The notes under the pieces were generated by a model, which searched no databases, was not told where the DNA came from, and saw nothing but the letters and a program-made list of their open reading frames with translations. This document shows, piece by piece, positions 41,107 through 50,450 of a stretch of 56,634 nucleotides of DNA (its first letter is position 1; each line of letters opens with the position of its first letter). The stretch comes from Bacteroidaceae bacterium (GTDB lineage: Bacteria; Bacteroidota; Bacteroidia; Bacteroidales; Bacteroidaceae), in contig JAFRQD010000024.1 in assembly GCA_017428785.1 (NCBI GenBank), positions 1-56,634 on the forward strand. The letters run 5' to 3'. The translations under genes and the position numbers were made by a program.

Positions 41107-42582
41107 CTACTTCCTGTCCTTCCAGTAGCCAGGCATCAGAAGGAAGAGCACCGTGAAGATCTCCAGACGACCTATCAACATGTAGACACTCATGAGCCAT
41201 TTGCCCGAGGCGGGAACGTTGGCGAAAGTGCTGGCAGGCCCCGTGGCACCAGTTGCCGGGCCTACATTGCTCAGCATGCTGATGCTGCTGCCAAGGGCTG
41301 TATCGACATCGGCCCCAAGCAGCGAGTAACAGGTCATCGCGATGACTACCAAGAGGAAATAGATGAAGACAAAAACCAGAGCCTGACGCACCTTATGCTC
41401 CGACACAATCTGCTTGTTGACGCGGACTCCAAGGACGGCTCTGGGGTGGAGCATCCGGATGAGTTCATTGAAGGCGCTCTTGGCACAGATGATGATGCGG
41501 ATGACCTTTATGCCACCTGCCGTGCTGCCTGCACACGAGCCGATTGCCATGATGACGACCGTCGGCATCCAGAACGAAGCTCCCCAAGCCACATAATCGA
41601 ACTTCTGGGCAGAGAAGCCGGTGCTCGTCGCAACGCTGCTCACATGGAAGAGCGCCGAGCGGAACGACTCCTCGAAGCCCTTGGGCAACAACGCGTCGGC
41701 TTTCTCAGGAACAGGGGCAAAGTAGAAAAGCAGCATGAAGATGACGACAGAAATGCCTATGTAAGACAGAAACACACGCACCTCCTCGTTCTGGAAGAGC
41801 ACGCGGCTGCGGCGTATGCTCATATAGTAGTAGAGGGAGAAATTGATGCTGCTGATAATCATAAAGAAGCTGGCCACATATTCCAGATAGCTGCTGTGGA
41901 AATAGGCGATGCTCGACGAGTGGGTGCTGAAGCCGCCTGTCGCGATTGTCGTGAACGAGTGGCAGACGGCATCGTAGAGGCTCATCGGTCCGAGCCAATA
42001 AAGGAAGGCACAGGAACCGGTCAGCACAAGGTATATCAAGAGCACACGCCGGGCCGTGGAACCTATCTTCGGGCGAAGCTTGTCGAGGCCTAAGCCGGTC
42101 ACCTCCGCCGAGTAGATGTTGCTGTTCTTCATCTCGTAGACCGGGATGAGGGCGAAGGAGAAGACGACGATGCCCAGACCGCCTATCCATTGTGTCAGCG
42201 CTCGCCAGAAGAGCAGGCTCTTCGGCAAAGGATCTATCTCCTCGATGCAAGTGGCACCGGTCGTCGTGAAGCCGCTCATCGTCTCGAAGAAGGCGCTGGA
42301 AAGGTTCATGTGGGCCAGGTAGAGGAACGGCACCATGCCGATGATGGAGAAGACTATCCAGGAAAGGGCCACAACGAGGAAGTTGTCGGCTCTCCGCATG
42401 CGTTTGTTTTCCCCCTTGCGGCTCCAGAAGACACACAGCGCACCCACTCCCGCTGCTCCCAGAGCCGTCAGCAGAAAGCACTGCCAGCAGTTCTGCTCGT
42501 CGTTGATGAGAGCAACAACCATCGAGAGCAACAGGAAGAAGCTCTCCATGATGATGAGCATGCCGAGGATTCCCTTTTTCAT
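41107..42582 (-). CDS. trkH: Trk-type potassium uptake channel subunit (491 aa)
   Basis: About ten membrane segments with the four pore-like repeats of the TrkH/KtrB family, each with a selectivity glycine (for example SGFTTTGATCIEEIDPLP, TIATGGFSTHSS, VATSTGFSAQKFDY, LSNVGPATGATGP). The start is taken at MKKGILGMLIIME (42582). The TrkA regulatory subunit needed for gating is not next to it and not in the window. Separated from nadB by a GAGGAGCAAGG-type repeat. Confidence 0.93.
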   Translation of the reverse strand: MKKGILGMLIIMESFFLLLSMVVALINDEQNCWQCFLLTALGAAGVGALCVFWSRKGENKRMRRADNFLVVALSWIVFSIIGMVPFLYLAHMNLSSAFFETMSGFTTTGATCIEEIDPLPKSLLFWRALTQWIGGLGIVVFSFALIPVYEMKNSNIYSAEVTGLGLDKLRPKIGSTARRVLLIYLVLTGSCAFLYWLGPMSLYDAVCHSFTTIATGGFSTHSSSIAYFHSSYLEYVASFFMIISSINFSLYYYMSIRRSRVLFQNEEVRVFLSYIGISVVIFMLLFYFAPVPEKADALLPKGFEESFRSALFHVSSVATSTGFSAQKFDYVAWGASFWMPTVVIMAIGSCAGSTAGGIKVIRIIICAKSAFNELIRMLHPRAVLGVRVNKQIVSEHKVRQALVFVFIYFLLVVIAMTCYSLLGADVDTALGSSISMLSNVGPATGATGPASTFANVPASGKWLMSVYMLIGRLEIFTVLFLLMPGYWKDRK

Positions 42583-42589
42583 AGTTATT

Positions 42590-42683
42590 TCTGGGGCGAG
42601 GAGCAAGAGGCGAGGAGCAAGGGGACACCATTCGTGTCGCGCTCGATTCTATTCTCTTGCACCCTGCTCCTTGCCCCTTGTTC
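42590..42683. repeat. GAGGAGCAAGGGG inverted-repeat spacer
   Basis: GGCGAGGAGCAAGAGGCGAG near 42594 is mirrored by CCCTGCTCCTTGCCCCTTG near 42662. The same CTTGCCCCTTG words appear inside metH at about 46641-46669. Confidence 0.75.
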
Positions 42684-44282
42684 CTATTTGTTAATAGTCT
42701 TGTCCAGCGCGTGCTTGGCGTAGTCGATGGTATAGTGCAGGCCGCGGCTCTCTTTGCGTTCGAGGGCCTGACGCGTGATGAGGTAACCCACATTGATCAT
42801 GTTGCGGAGCTCGCATATGTCCTTGGTGGGCTTCACACGCTTGAAGAGGTGTTCCGTCTCTTCGTAGAGCAGATCGAGGCGTTCCCAGGCACGATGCAGA
42901 CGCAGGTCGCTGCGCACGATGCCCACGTAGGTGCTCATGATTTGGTTCACCTCCTTGACGTCCTGAGCGATGAGGACCTTCTCCTCGTTCGTCATGGTGC
43001 CTTCATCGTTCCATTCAGGCACGCGGTCGTTGAACTCGTACTGGTCGATGACCTCGAGCGAGTGACGGGCTGCGGCGTCGGCATAGACGACGGCTTCGAT
43101 GAGCGAGTTGCTGGCCAGACGGTTGCCGCCATGCAGTCCGGTGCACGAGCATTCGCCCACGGCATAGAGGCGGCGGATGCTGCTCTGCCCGTCGAGGTCC
43201 ACCTTGATGCCGCCGCACATGTAGTGTGCGCTGGGCGCCACGGGGATGTACTGCTTGGTGATGTCGATGCCGATGCTGAGGCACTTGGCGTAGATGTTGG
43301 GGAAGTGATGCTTGGTCTCCTCGGGGTCTTTGTGTGTGACGTCGAGGCAGACGTGGTCCAGGCCGTGGATCTTCATCTCGCGGTCGATGGCGCGGGCCAC
43401 GATGTCGCGGGGTGCCAGGGAGAGCCGCTCGTCGTATTTCTGCATGAACTCCTCGCCGTTCGGCAGACGGAGGATGCCTCCGTAGCCGCGCATCGCCTCG
43501 GTGATGAGATAGGCGGGATGCGTCTCCTGAGGGTTGTAGAGCACGGTGGGATGGAACTGCACGAACTCCATGTCCTTCACCTTGCCTTTGGCTCGATAGA
43601 CCATCGCTATGCCGTCGCCCGTCGCGATATTGGGGTTGGAGGTTGTGGCATAGATGGCTCCGGTGCCGCCGGTGGCCATGAGTGTGACTTTGCTCAGGTA
43701 GGTGTCCACCTTTCCCGTATTGGGGTTGAGCACATAGGCTCCGTAGCACTCGATGTCGGGCGTGCGGCGGGTGACACGGATGCCGAGGTGGTGCTGGGTG
43801 ATGATCTCGACGGCGAAGTGGTGCTCCAGTATCTCGATGTTGGGATTGCTGCGGACTGCCTCCATGAGGCCGCGCTGGATCTCGGCTCCGGTGTCGTCGG
43901 CATGGTGGAGGATGCGGAACTCCGAGTGTCCGCCCTCGCGATGGAGGTCGAACTCGCCGTCGTCCTTCTTGTCGAAGTTCACGCCCCAGCGGACAAGGTC
44001 GCGTATGCCCTGCGGAGCGTTGCGCACCACCTGTTCCACAGCCGCCGGGTCGCTGATGTAGTCGCCCGCTATCATCGTGTCCTCGATGTGCTTTTCGAAG
44101 TTATCAACCAACAGGTTCGTCACCGAAGCGATGCCGCCCTGAGCCTTTGCCGTATTGGCCTCCTCGAGCGTCGTCTTGCAGATGAGCGTCACCTTGCCCT
44201 TGCCGGCATTTGCCACTTTCAGCGCGTAGCTCATTCCGGCCACACCGCTGCCTATTATCAGGAATTCTGTCTTCTTTATCAT
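42684..44282 (-). CDS. nadB: L-aspartate oxidase (532 aa)
   Basis: FAD enzyme making iminoaspartate for NAD synthesis. Dinucleotide-binding N-terminus LIIGSGVAGMSYAL, SGGIASVTN-like AQGGIASVTNLLVD, LMATGGTGAIYATTSNPNIATGDGIAM, FHPTVLYNPQ, and YMCGGIKVDLDGQSSIRRLYAVGECSCTGLHGGNRLASNSLIEA. NadA and NadC are not adjacent. Diverges from metH across array G. Confidence 0.96.
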   Translation of the reverse strand: MIKKTEFLIIGSGVAGMSYALKVANAGKGKVTLICKTTLEEANTAKAQGGIASVTNLLVDNFEKHIEDTMIAGDYISDPAAVEQVVRNAPQGIRDLVRWGVNFDKKDDGEFDLHREGGHSEFRILHHADDTGAEIQRGLMEAVRSNPNIEILEHHFAVEIITQHHLGIRVTRRTPDIECYGAYVLNPNTGKVDTYLSKVTLMATGGTGAIYATTSNPNIATGDGIAMVYRAKGKVKDMEFVQFHPTVLYNPQETHPAYLITEAMRGYGGILRLPNGEEFMQKYDERLSLAPRDIVARAIDREMKIHGLDHVCLDVTHKDPEETKHHFPNIYAKCLSIGIDITKQYIPVAPSAHYMCGGIKVDLDGQSSIRRLYAVGECSCTGLHGGNRLASNSLIEAVVYADAAARHSLEVIDQYEFNDRVPEWNDEGTMTNEEKVLIAQDVKEVNQIMSTYVGIVRSDLRLHRAWERLDLLYEETEHLFKRVKPTKDICELRNMINVGYLITRQALERKESRGLHYTIDYAKHALDKTINK

Positions 44283-44314
44283 CTTATTAGGATATTTTAT
44301 GCTTGTTTGCGCTG

Positions 44315-44322
44315 CAAATTTA
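44315..44322 (-). promoter_or_regulatory. -7 element of nadB
   Basis: Minus-strand TAAATTTG about 32 bp upstream of the nadB ATG. Confidence 0.5.
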
Positions 44323-44432
44323 CGAATTACACAGCGAACCGCAAAAGAAAAAGCATTTTTTCTTTTTTATTGTTGCATGCTTGATTTCTATACAGTTACT
44401 CTGGTTCCTACAGGTACCCCACAGAGGGGTTG

Positions 44433-44520
44433 AAAACGCCGCCTGCGGAATTGCCCATCGCCGCACGCGGGGATGGCCATCGCCGCACGCGGAATTTGCC
44501 ATCGCCGCACGCGGCGTTTT
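44433..44520 (-). repeat. Four-core palindromic array G, between divergent genes
   Basis: Four 22-bp-phased cores with a perfect additional outer inverted repeat CCCCACAGAG (44417-44426) / CTCTGTGGGG (44526-44535). It is the only copy not at a gene 3' end: it lies between the divergent promoters of nadB and metH. Confidence 0.9.
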
Positions 44521-44584
44521 CAACACTCTGTGGGGCTTCTGAATTTTTCTTCTTTCATAACTCCGAATTCTTAATTTTTCTTCG

Positions 44585-44592
44585 TACCTTTG
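44585..44592 (+). promoter_or_regulatory. -7 element of metH
   Basis: TACCTTTG, 10 bp before the ATG at 44603. No SAM, cobalamin or other riboswitch is visible in the 320-bp gap, which is largely array G. Confidence 0.6.
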
Positions 44593-44602
44593 TCCCCCGA
44601 AA

Positions 44603-47600
44603 ATGGAACACACATTTAAGGAAATAAGGGATCAGCTGGCTCGGCGCATCCTCATCATGGACGGTGCGATGGGCACCAGGATACAGGCTTACGGACTTTC
44701 CGCAGAGAGTTTTCACAGGGGAAAGTTCGAGGGTTGGCCGGTCTCGCTGGTCGGGAACAACGATGTGCTGTGCCTGACCGAACCCGATGTCATCAGGGAG
44801 ATTCACCGCCGCTACATCGAGGCTGGAGCCGACATCATCGCCACCAACACCTTCTCCTCCAACCGCATCAGCCAGCACGAGTACGGATGCTCGGACATCG
44901 CTGCAGAGATGGCTTGCGAAGGTGCAAGGCTGGCAAGGCAGGTTGCCGACAGACCCACCCCCAACCCCACCCTTGAAGGGAGGGGAGAAGTTACTTCTTC
45001 TGACATCTTTACCAGTGGCAAAACTATTAACTCCTCTCCCAACAAGGGAGAGGTTGGGAGAGGGTCTGGCAGGAAGATATATGTGGCCGGCTCGATGGGG
45101 CCTACGGCAAAGTCCCTCACACTCCCTTCCGAGATGGGCGAGCCAGGGAAAAGAGCCGTTTCGTTCGATGAAATGGCCGATTCCTATCGCGAACAGGCAG
45201 AAGCGCTCCTCGAAGGAGGCGCCGATTTCCTCTTGCTGGAAACATGCTACGATGCCCTCAACACAAAGGCCGCACTCTATGCCATAAGTTCCTTAAATGA
45301 GCGATTCCATCGGGAAATACCGGTCATGGTGTCCGTCACCGTCAACGACCGGAGCGGCCGCACGCTCACAGGCCAGACACTCTGGGCCTTCTATACGAGC
45401 ATCAGCCACTATCCCTACCTGCTCAGCTTCGGCCTGAACTGTTCGTTCGGCGTCACCGACCTGCTCCCGTTCGTGGAACAGCTGTCGGCCAATGTTCCCC
45501 TGCCTGTTTCGCTCTATCCGAACGCCGGCCTCCCCAACCAAATGGGCGAATACGAGGAGCTGCCCGACTTCACGGCCTCACACATCCGCAAGATGGCCGA
45601 GGCCGGACTCATCAATATCGCCGGCGGCTGCTGCGGCACCGACGAGCACCACATCAAGGCGATTGCCGAGGCGCTGCGCGACATCAAACCAAGAAACATC
45701 CCGTCCGAGGACAAGAAACTGCGAGTCTCGGGCCTCGAACCACTCCTCATCGACCGCGAGACGCAGAACTTCACGAATGTCGGGGAGCGCACGAATGTGG
45801 CCGGCTCAAGGCGCTTCGCACGTCTCATCGCTGAGAAGCAATACGGCGAGGCGCTCTCCGTAGCACGACAACAAATAGAAGGGGGAGCAACGGTCATCGA
45901 CATCAACATGGACGATGCGATGCTCGACAGCCGGCTCGAGATGCAGACCTTCTGCCGACACATCAGCGGGGAGCCGGCGGTGGGAAAAGCCGTTCTCATG
46001 ATCGACAGCAGCGACTGGCAAACTATCCTGGCCGGCCTGAAGAATGCCGGCGGCAAGTGTATCGTGAACTCCATCAGCCTCAAGGGCGGAGAACAGGACT
46101 TCCTTTCCAAAGCCCTCGACCTCAGGCGCTTGGGAGCCGCAGTGGTCGTGATGGCGTTCGACGAAGAAGGCCAGGCCACGACCTACGAACGCAAGATTGC
46201 CATCTCGCAAAGGGCATACAACCTGCTGACGAACATCGGCTTTCCGCCGCAGGACATCATCTTCGACGTCAACATACTCTCCGTCGGCACAGGCATCAAG
46301 GAGCATCAGAATTATGCCGTGGACTTCATCCGAGCCGTGCGTTGGATAAAGCAGAACCTGCCCTATGCCAAGACGAGCGGCGGCGTGAGCAACCTCTCCT
46401 TCGCCTTTCGCGGCAACAACAGGGTGCGCGAGGCGATGCACTCCGTCTTCCTCTATCATGCCATCCGCGCCGGCCTCGACATGGCCATCGTCAATCCCGC
46501 GATACTCCAGGTGTACGACGACATCGAGCCTGCCCTGCTCCGAGCCGTGGAAGATGTCATCCTGAACACAGACGACGAAGCCACCGACAGGCTGCTCGCC
46601 TTGAGTGAAGAACTAAAGAATGAGGCCTCAACAGACAAAACTCTTGCCCCTTGCTCCATGCCCCTTGCCCCGGATCTCCCCATTGAGCAACGCCTCATGA
46701 ACGCTCTGACGAAGGGGGACAGCACTCACCTTGCTGAGGATGTGCCCGAGGCGCTTGCCAAATACGGCCAGCCCATCAAGGTCATCGAGGGACCCCTCAT
46801 GCAGGCCATGGAACACATCGGCACGCTGTTCGGCGACGGCAAGGTGTTCCTGCCGCAAGTCGTGCGGTCGGCGCAGGTGATGAAGGACGCGGTGGCCATT
46901 CTCCAGCCCTACATCGACGCATCGGACGAAACGGGGAGAGAGCAGAGAAAGCCTTGCGTAGTGCTTGCCACAGCCAACGGCGATGTGCACGACATCGGCA
47001 AGAACATCGTGGGCATCGTGCTGGCGTGCAACGGCTTCGAAGTCATCGACCTCGGTGTCATGGTGCCGTGCGAGACGATTCTGGAGGCGGCAAAAGCACA
47101 CAACCCTGTCCTCGTCGGCATCAGCGGCCTGATAACGCCGTCGCTGAAGGAGATGGAGAAACTCTGCCTGACATTCCAGGAAGCACATCTCAGCATACCA
47201 ATCTTGGTGGGCGGGGCAACGACGTCGGCCGTCCACACTGCCGTGAAACTGGCACCGCTCTACGACGGCCTGGTCATTTATGGCGGCGACGCCTCACAAA
47301 CCTCCGTGCTGGCAAAGCGATTATCGACAAAAACACCCCATTTTATCGAACAAATAAAGGCCGAACAAGGGCAGATACGCGATGCCTACAACGAGCATCA
47401 CGCACCCCTCACGCCCTACGGGGAAGCCAACAAACGAAGCCCCCTCCTTGCTCCCCCTTTGGGGGAGTGTCCCAATGCCTCAGCCTCTACCACCATTATA
47501 GCACTCCCCCAAAGGGGGAGCGGGGAGGGGGCTCTTCTTTCCCTCATCGACTGGCGGATGTTCCTCCTGTTCTGGGGCTTCAAAGGCGAAACGCTGCCAC

Positions 47601-48292
47601 AGCTCCTGGTCAATCCCGAGGCAGAAAAGACGCTGCGCAAAGGCAAGCAATTCCTCGAGAAGTGCATCGAGAACAACAGTTTGGAGGTGAAAGCTTTATA
47701 TAAGGAAGAGGCGGCCATACGCAGGGGCAACGACATTGTCCTCACGGAAGACGGGCAAACACTGCCCATGCTTCGCAGTCAGTCGGCTGCCCATCATTAC
47801 CGTTGCCTCGCGGACTACTTCGATACGCAGCAGCCCTCGCCCATCGGTCTCTTTGTGGTGACTGCCCGACCCCTGCAGGAGCCGACAGACGAAGAAGAGC
47901 GCCTGATGACTCATGCCCTCTGCGCCCGTCTGGCAGAAGCGGCAGCAGAAAAGACCCTCTCTGACTCCCCCTTAAAGGAGGAGAAACAGGAGTCAGAGGG
48001 GGTTCGCCCTTTGCGAGTTGCCTTCGGCTACGCCACTTGTCCCGACCACTCCCTCAAGCGCATCGTGTTCGACAGGCTGCAGGCAGAGGAGAAACTGGGC
48101 ATCACGCTTACCGACCACTATAGCATCCAGCCCTCCACCTCCGTGTGCGGCCTCATCATCCACCATCCCGAAGCAAAGTACTTCCCCGTGGGCCGCATCG
48201 ACCGCGACCAGCTCCGCGATTACTGCCAGCGGCGAGGCATCACCATCGAGGAGGGCGAACAGCTCCTCTCCAAGTTCATAGCAACCTCATAA
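44603..48292 (+). CDS. metH: Cobalamin-dependent methionine synthase (1229 aa)
   Basis: Methylates homocysteine from methyl-tetrahydrofolate via B12. The homocysteine domain (ILIMDGAMGTRIQ, zinc cysteines in FGLNCSFGV and GGCCGTDEHH at about 340) is followed by the pterin domain (GERTNVAGSRRF, INMDDAMLDS, IDSSDW) and the B12 cap and binding domain with DVHDIGKNIVG (about 793). The C-terminal activation domain contains the SAM-site region AFGYATCPDHSLKR. Four repeat-derived in-frame inserts are visible: TPNPTLEGRGEV...GSG (DNA 44955-45070), LAPCSMPLAP (46641-46675), PLLAPPLGEC...GEGALL (47438-47535), and SDSPLKEEKQESEGV (47958-48008). Followed by metF. Confidence 0.97.
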   Translation: MEHTFKEIRDQLARRILIMDGAMGTRIQAYGLSAESFHRGKFEGWPVSLVGNNDVLCLTEPDVIREIHRRYIEAGADIIATNTFSSNRISQHEYGCSDIAAEMACEGARLARQVADRPTPNPTLEGRGEVTSSDIFTSGKTINSSPNKGEVGRGSGRKIYVAGSMGPTAKSLTLPSEMGEPGKRAVSFDEMADSYREQAEALLEGGADFLLLETCYDALNTKAALYAISSLNERFHREIPVMVSVTVNDRSGRTLTGQTLWAFYTSISHYPYLLSFGLNCSFGVTDLLPFVEQLSANVPLPVSLYPNAGLPNQMGEYEELPDFTASHIRKMAEAGLINIAGGCCGTDEHHIKAIAEALRDIKPRNIPSEDKKLRVSGLEPLLIDRETQNFTNVGERTNVAGSRRFARLIAEKQYGEALSVARQQIEGGATVIDINMDDAMLDSRLEMQTFCRHISGEPAVGKAVLMIDSSDWQTILAGLKNAGGKCIVNSISLKGGEQDFLSKALDLRRLGAAVVVMAFDEEGQATTYERKIAISQRAYNLLTNIGFPPQDIIFDVNILSVGTGIKEHQNYAVDFIRAVRWIKQNLPYAKTSGGVSNLSFAFRGNNRVREAMHSVFLYHAIRAGLDMAIVNPAILQVYDDIEPALLRAVEDVILNTDDEATDRLLALSEELKNEASTDKTLAPCSMPLAPDLPIEQRLMNALTKGDSTHLAEDVPEALAKYGQPIKVIEGPLMQAMEHIGTLFGDGKVFLPQVVRSAQVMKDAVAILQPYIDASDETGREQRKPCVVLATANGDVHDIGKNIVGIVLACNGFEVIDLGVMVPCETILEAAKAHNPVLVGISGLITPSLKEMEKLCLTFQEAHLSIPILVGGATTSAVHTAVKLAPLYDGLVIYGGDASQTSVLAKRLSTKTPHFIEQIKAEQGQIRDAYNEHHAPLTPYGEANKRSPLLAPPLGECPNASASTTIIALPQRGSGEGALLSLIDWRMFLLFWGFKGETLPQLLVNPEAEKTLRKGKQFLEKCIENNSLEVKALYKEEAAIRRGNDIVLTEDGQTLPMLRSQSAAHHYRCLADYFDTQQPSPIGLFVVTARPLQEPTDEEERLMTHALCARLAEAAAEKTLSDSPLKEEKQESEGVRPLRVAFGYATCPDHSLKRIVFDRLQAEEKLGITLTDHYSIQPSTSVCGLIIHHPEAKYFPVGRIDRDQLRDYCQRRGITIEEGEQLLSKFIATS

Positions 48293-48340
48293 CCCCGTTA
48301 TGACGAAATAACGCAATCACGACATCACGACATCAGCAAC

Positions 48341-49297
48341 ATGAAAGTCATCGACATCCTCCGCAGCAGCAAGCGCCCCTTCGCCAGCTTCGAGCTCGTT
48401 CCTCCCCTGAAGGGCAGCGACGCGAGCCGCCTCTACCAGAGCCTCGACCCCTTGATGGAGTTCCAGCCTCCCTTTATCAACATCACTTGCCACCGCGACG
48501 AGATAGAATATGTGCCGGACGGCGACGGCACCTTCCGGCGCATGACGCTGGCCAAACGCCCCGGCACGGTGGCCATCGTGGCAGCCATCATGCGCCGCTA
48601 CCCCGAGCTGGAGATCGTGCCGCACGTCATCTGCGGCGGCTCCTCGTCGAGCCATGTAGAGAGCGAGCTGCTGGACCTCCACTTCCTGGGCATCAAGAAC
48701 ATCATGGCCCTTCGCGGCGACGCCCTGCCCGGCCAAAAGGTCTTCATCCCCGAGCCCGACGGATTCTCGCACAGCTCGGAACTGGTGGGCATGATAAGCA
48801 ACCTGAATCGAGGCCAATACCTCGACCCGACGGTGAAGCAGGGCCTCAGCACCGACTTCTGCATCGGCGTGGCGGCCTATCCCGAGAAGCATTTCGAGGC
48901 AGCCAACCTGGAGAGCGACATACAGCACCTCAAACAGAAGGTGGAGGCAGGCGCCGACTACATCGTCACCCAGATGTTCTTCGACAACGAGCGTTTCTTC
49001 CGCTTTGCCGAACTATGCAGGAAGGCCGGCATCAGCGTTCCCATCATCCCTGGCCTCAAGCCCATCTCGTCGAAGAAGCAGATCGAGATGCTTCCGCGAG
49101 CCTTCCACATCGACATCCCGCAGCCGCTCGTCAGCCTGATGAAGAAGACGAAGACCGCCGAAGAGGCCTACCAGGCCGGCATCGACTGGGCAGTCCGGCA
49201 GAGCCGCGAGCTCCTCGAACACGGCGTCCCGGCCATACATTATTATACTATGGCCAAGCCCGACAACGTCTGCGAGATAGTCCGCGCCGTGTTCTGA
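48341..49297 (+). CDS. metF: Methylenetetrahydrofolate reductase (318 aa)
   Basis: FAD enzyme making the methyl donor for MetH. FASFELVPPLKG at the N-terminus, NITCHRDEIEY, IKNIMALRGDALPGQ, and AGADYIVTQMFFDNERFF with IPGLKPISSKKQ match the family. Length is normal. It lies 48 bp after metH, so both steps of the methyl cycle are in one unit; array H follows. Confidence 0.96.
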   Translation: MKVIDILRSSKRPFASFELVPPLKGSDASRLYQSLDPLMEFQPPFINITCHRDEIEYVPDGDGTFRRMTLAKRPGTVAIVAAIMRRYPELEIVPHVICGGSSSSHVESELLDLHFLGIKNIMALRGDALPGQKVFIPEPDGFSHSSELVGMISNLNRGQYLDPTVKQGLSTDFCIGVAAYPEKHFEAANLESDIQHLKQKVEAGADYIVTQMFFDNERFFRFAELCRKAGISVPIIPGLKPISSKKQIEMLPRAFHIDIPQPLVSLMKKTKTAEEAYQAGIDWAVRQSRELLEHGVPAIHYYTMAKPDNVCEIVRAVF

Positions 49298-49353
49298 GCA
49301 GCATAAATCTGAGCAAAAAACAGCAGACGAAACAACCCCCTTGAAGGGGCTTG

Positions 49354-49440
49354 AAAACGCCGCCTGCGGAATTGGCAAACGCCGCACGCGGAAATGGCAA
49401 TCGCCGCACGCGGAATTTGGCATCGCCGCACGCGGCGTTT
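49354..49440 (-). repeat. Four-core palindromic array H
   Basis: Four 22-bp-phased cores; its right edge provides the first base of the gluQ stop codon. Lies between the convergent genes metF and gluQ. Confidence 0.9.
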
Positions 49441-50351
49441 CAGAGGCTGGCTGTGATGTCTGTTTTCGGCACTTTTTGCCAGTCGAAAAGAGGCAGCAAA
49501 TCTTTGGGATTTATGGGAGTGGAAGCAGGCAGTATTCCTGCCAAAAAAGCTAAAAAACCCACGATTTCATCGGGATTTTTGTGTTTCTCACGAAGATAGG
49601 AAAGGTCGAGGGACTTGTCGCGCTTGCAGAGGCGCTGGCCGTTTTCGTTCACCAGAAGCGGATGATGGATGTAGTGCGGTTCTGGAAAGCCCAGCGTGCG
49701 ATAGAGGTGCAACTGTTGTGGAGTGCTCAACAAGAGGTCGCGGCCTCGCACCACCTCCGTGATGCCCATCAAAGCGTCGTCAACCACGACAGCCAACTGA
49801 TAAGCCCAGGCTCCGTCGCGCCGCCTGAGGATGTAGTCGCCGCAATGCTTCGCCAGGTTCACCTGCTGCGGGCCATAATGTCCGTCTTGGAATGCGATGA
49901 CCTCGTCCGGCACCATGAATCTTGTGGCATAAGGCGTGTTTTGCGCCATTTCATCGAGCTTTTTGCCCCTGCATGTGCCAGCATAGACGATGCGACCGTC
50001 CGTCTCGTGAGGCGCCTGAGTGGCCATGATGTCGGCACGCGTACAGAAGCAAGGATAGGTGAGTCCCATGTCCTGTAACTGCTTGAGGTAGTGCTCGTAG
50101 ATGTCCCCGCGCTGGCTCTGCCACACGACCTCCCCGTCCCATGGGAGTCCGAGCCACTGAAGGTCGTCCATCAGCTGCAAGGCAAAGTCGCGACGCGAGC
50201 GGTCGGGGTCGAGGTCTTCGATGCGCAGACGCCACGCTCCCCCCCTGCTCTTCGCCGAAAGCCACGAGAGGAGGGCGCAGAAGACGTTGCCCAGGTGCAT
50301 CCGTCCGGTAGGGGAAGGGGCAAAACGGGAAATGGGAGGAAGGGAAGTCAC
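49440..50351 (-). CDS. gluQ: Glutamyl-Q tRNA(Asp) synthetase (303 aa)
   Basis: A GluRS paralogue lacking the anticodon-binding half, which glutamylates the queuosine of tRNA-Asp. FAPSPTGRMHLGNVFCALLSWL carries the HIGH-like motif, LRIEDLDPDRS follows, and the KMSKS-like site is KRDKSLDLSYLR. The zinc ligands lie in YPCFCTRADI and YAGTCRG. The short length and zinc pattern separate it from true GltX. Confidence 0.93.
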   Translation of the reverse strand: MTSLPPISRFAPSPTGRMHLGNVFCALLSWLSAKSRGGAWRLRIEDLDPDRSRRDFALQLMDDLQWLGLPWDGEVVWQSQRGDIYEHYLKQLQDMGLTYPCFCTRADIMATQAPHETDGRIVYAGTCRGKKLDEMAQNTPYATRFMVPDEVIAFQDGHYGPQQVNLAKHCGDYILRRRDGAWAYQLAVVVDDALMGITEVVRGRDLLLSTPQQLHLYRTLGFPEPHYIHHPLLVNENGQRLCKRDKSLDLSYLREKHKNPDEIVGFLAFLAGILPASTPINPKDLLPLFDWQKVPKTDITASL

Positions 50352-50369
50352 AAGGAGATAGTTTATTAT

Positions 50370-50450
50370 AGAAGGGTTTGGGAGTGCCTAGGAAAACCTA
50401 GGAGTGCCAAGGAAAACCTAGGAGAGCCTAGGAAAACCTAGGAGTGCCTA
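50370..50450. repeat. CCTAGGAAAACCTAGGAGTGCC repeat run
   Basis: Four to five imperfect units of about 20 bp containing CCTAGG palindromes (GGAAAACCTAGGAGTGCC), between gluQ and the polyprenyl synthetase gene. Same family as the short run at 36461. Confidence 0.85.

Noticed and set aside
44283-44602. SAM or cobalamin riboswitch upstream of metH
   Set aside because: The gap is mainly array G plus AT-rich sequence; no conserved riboswitch core was recognised.
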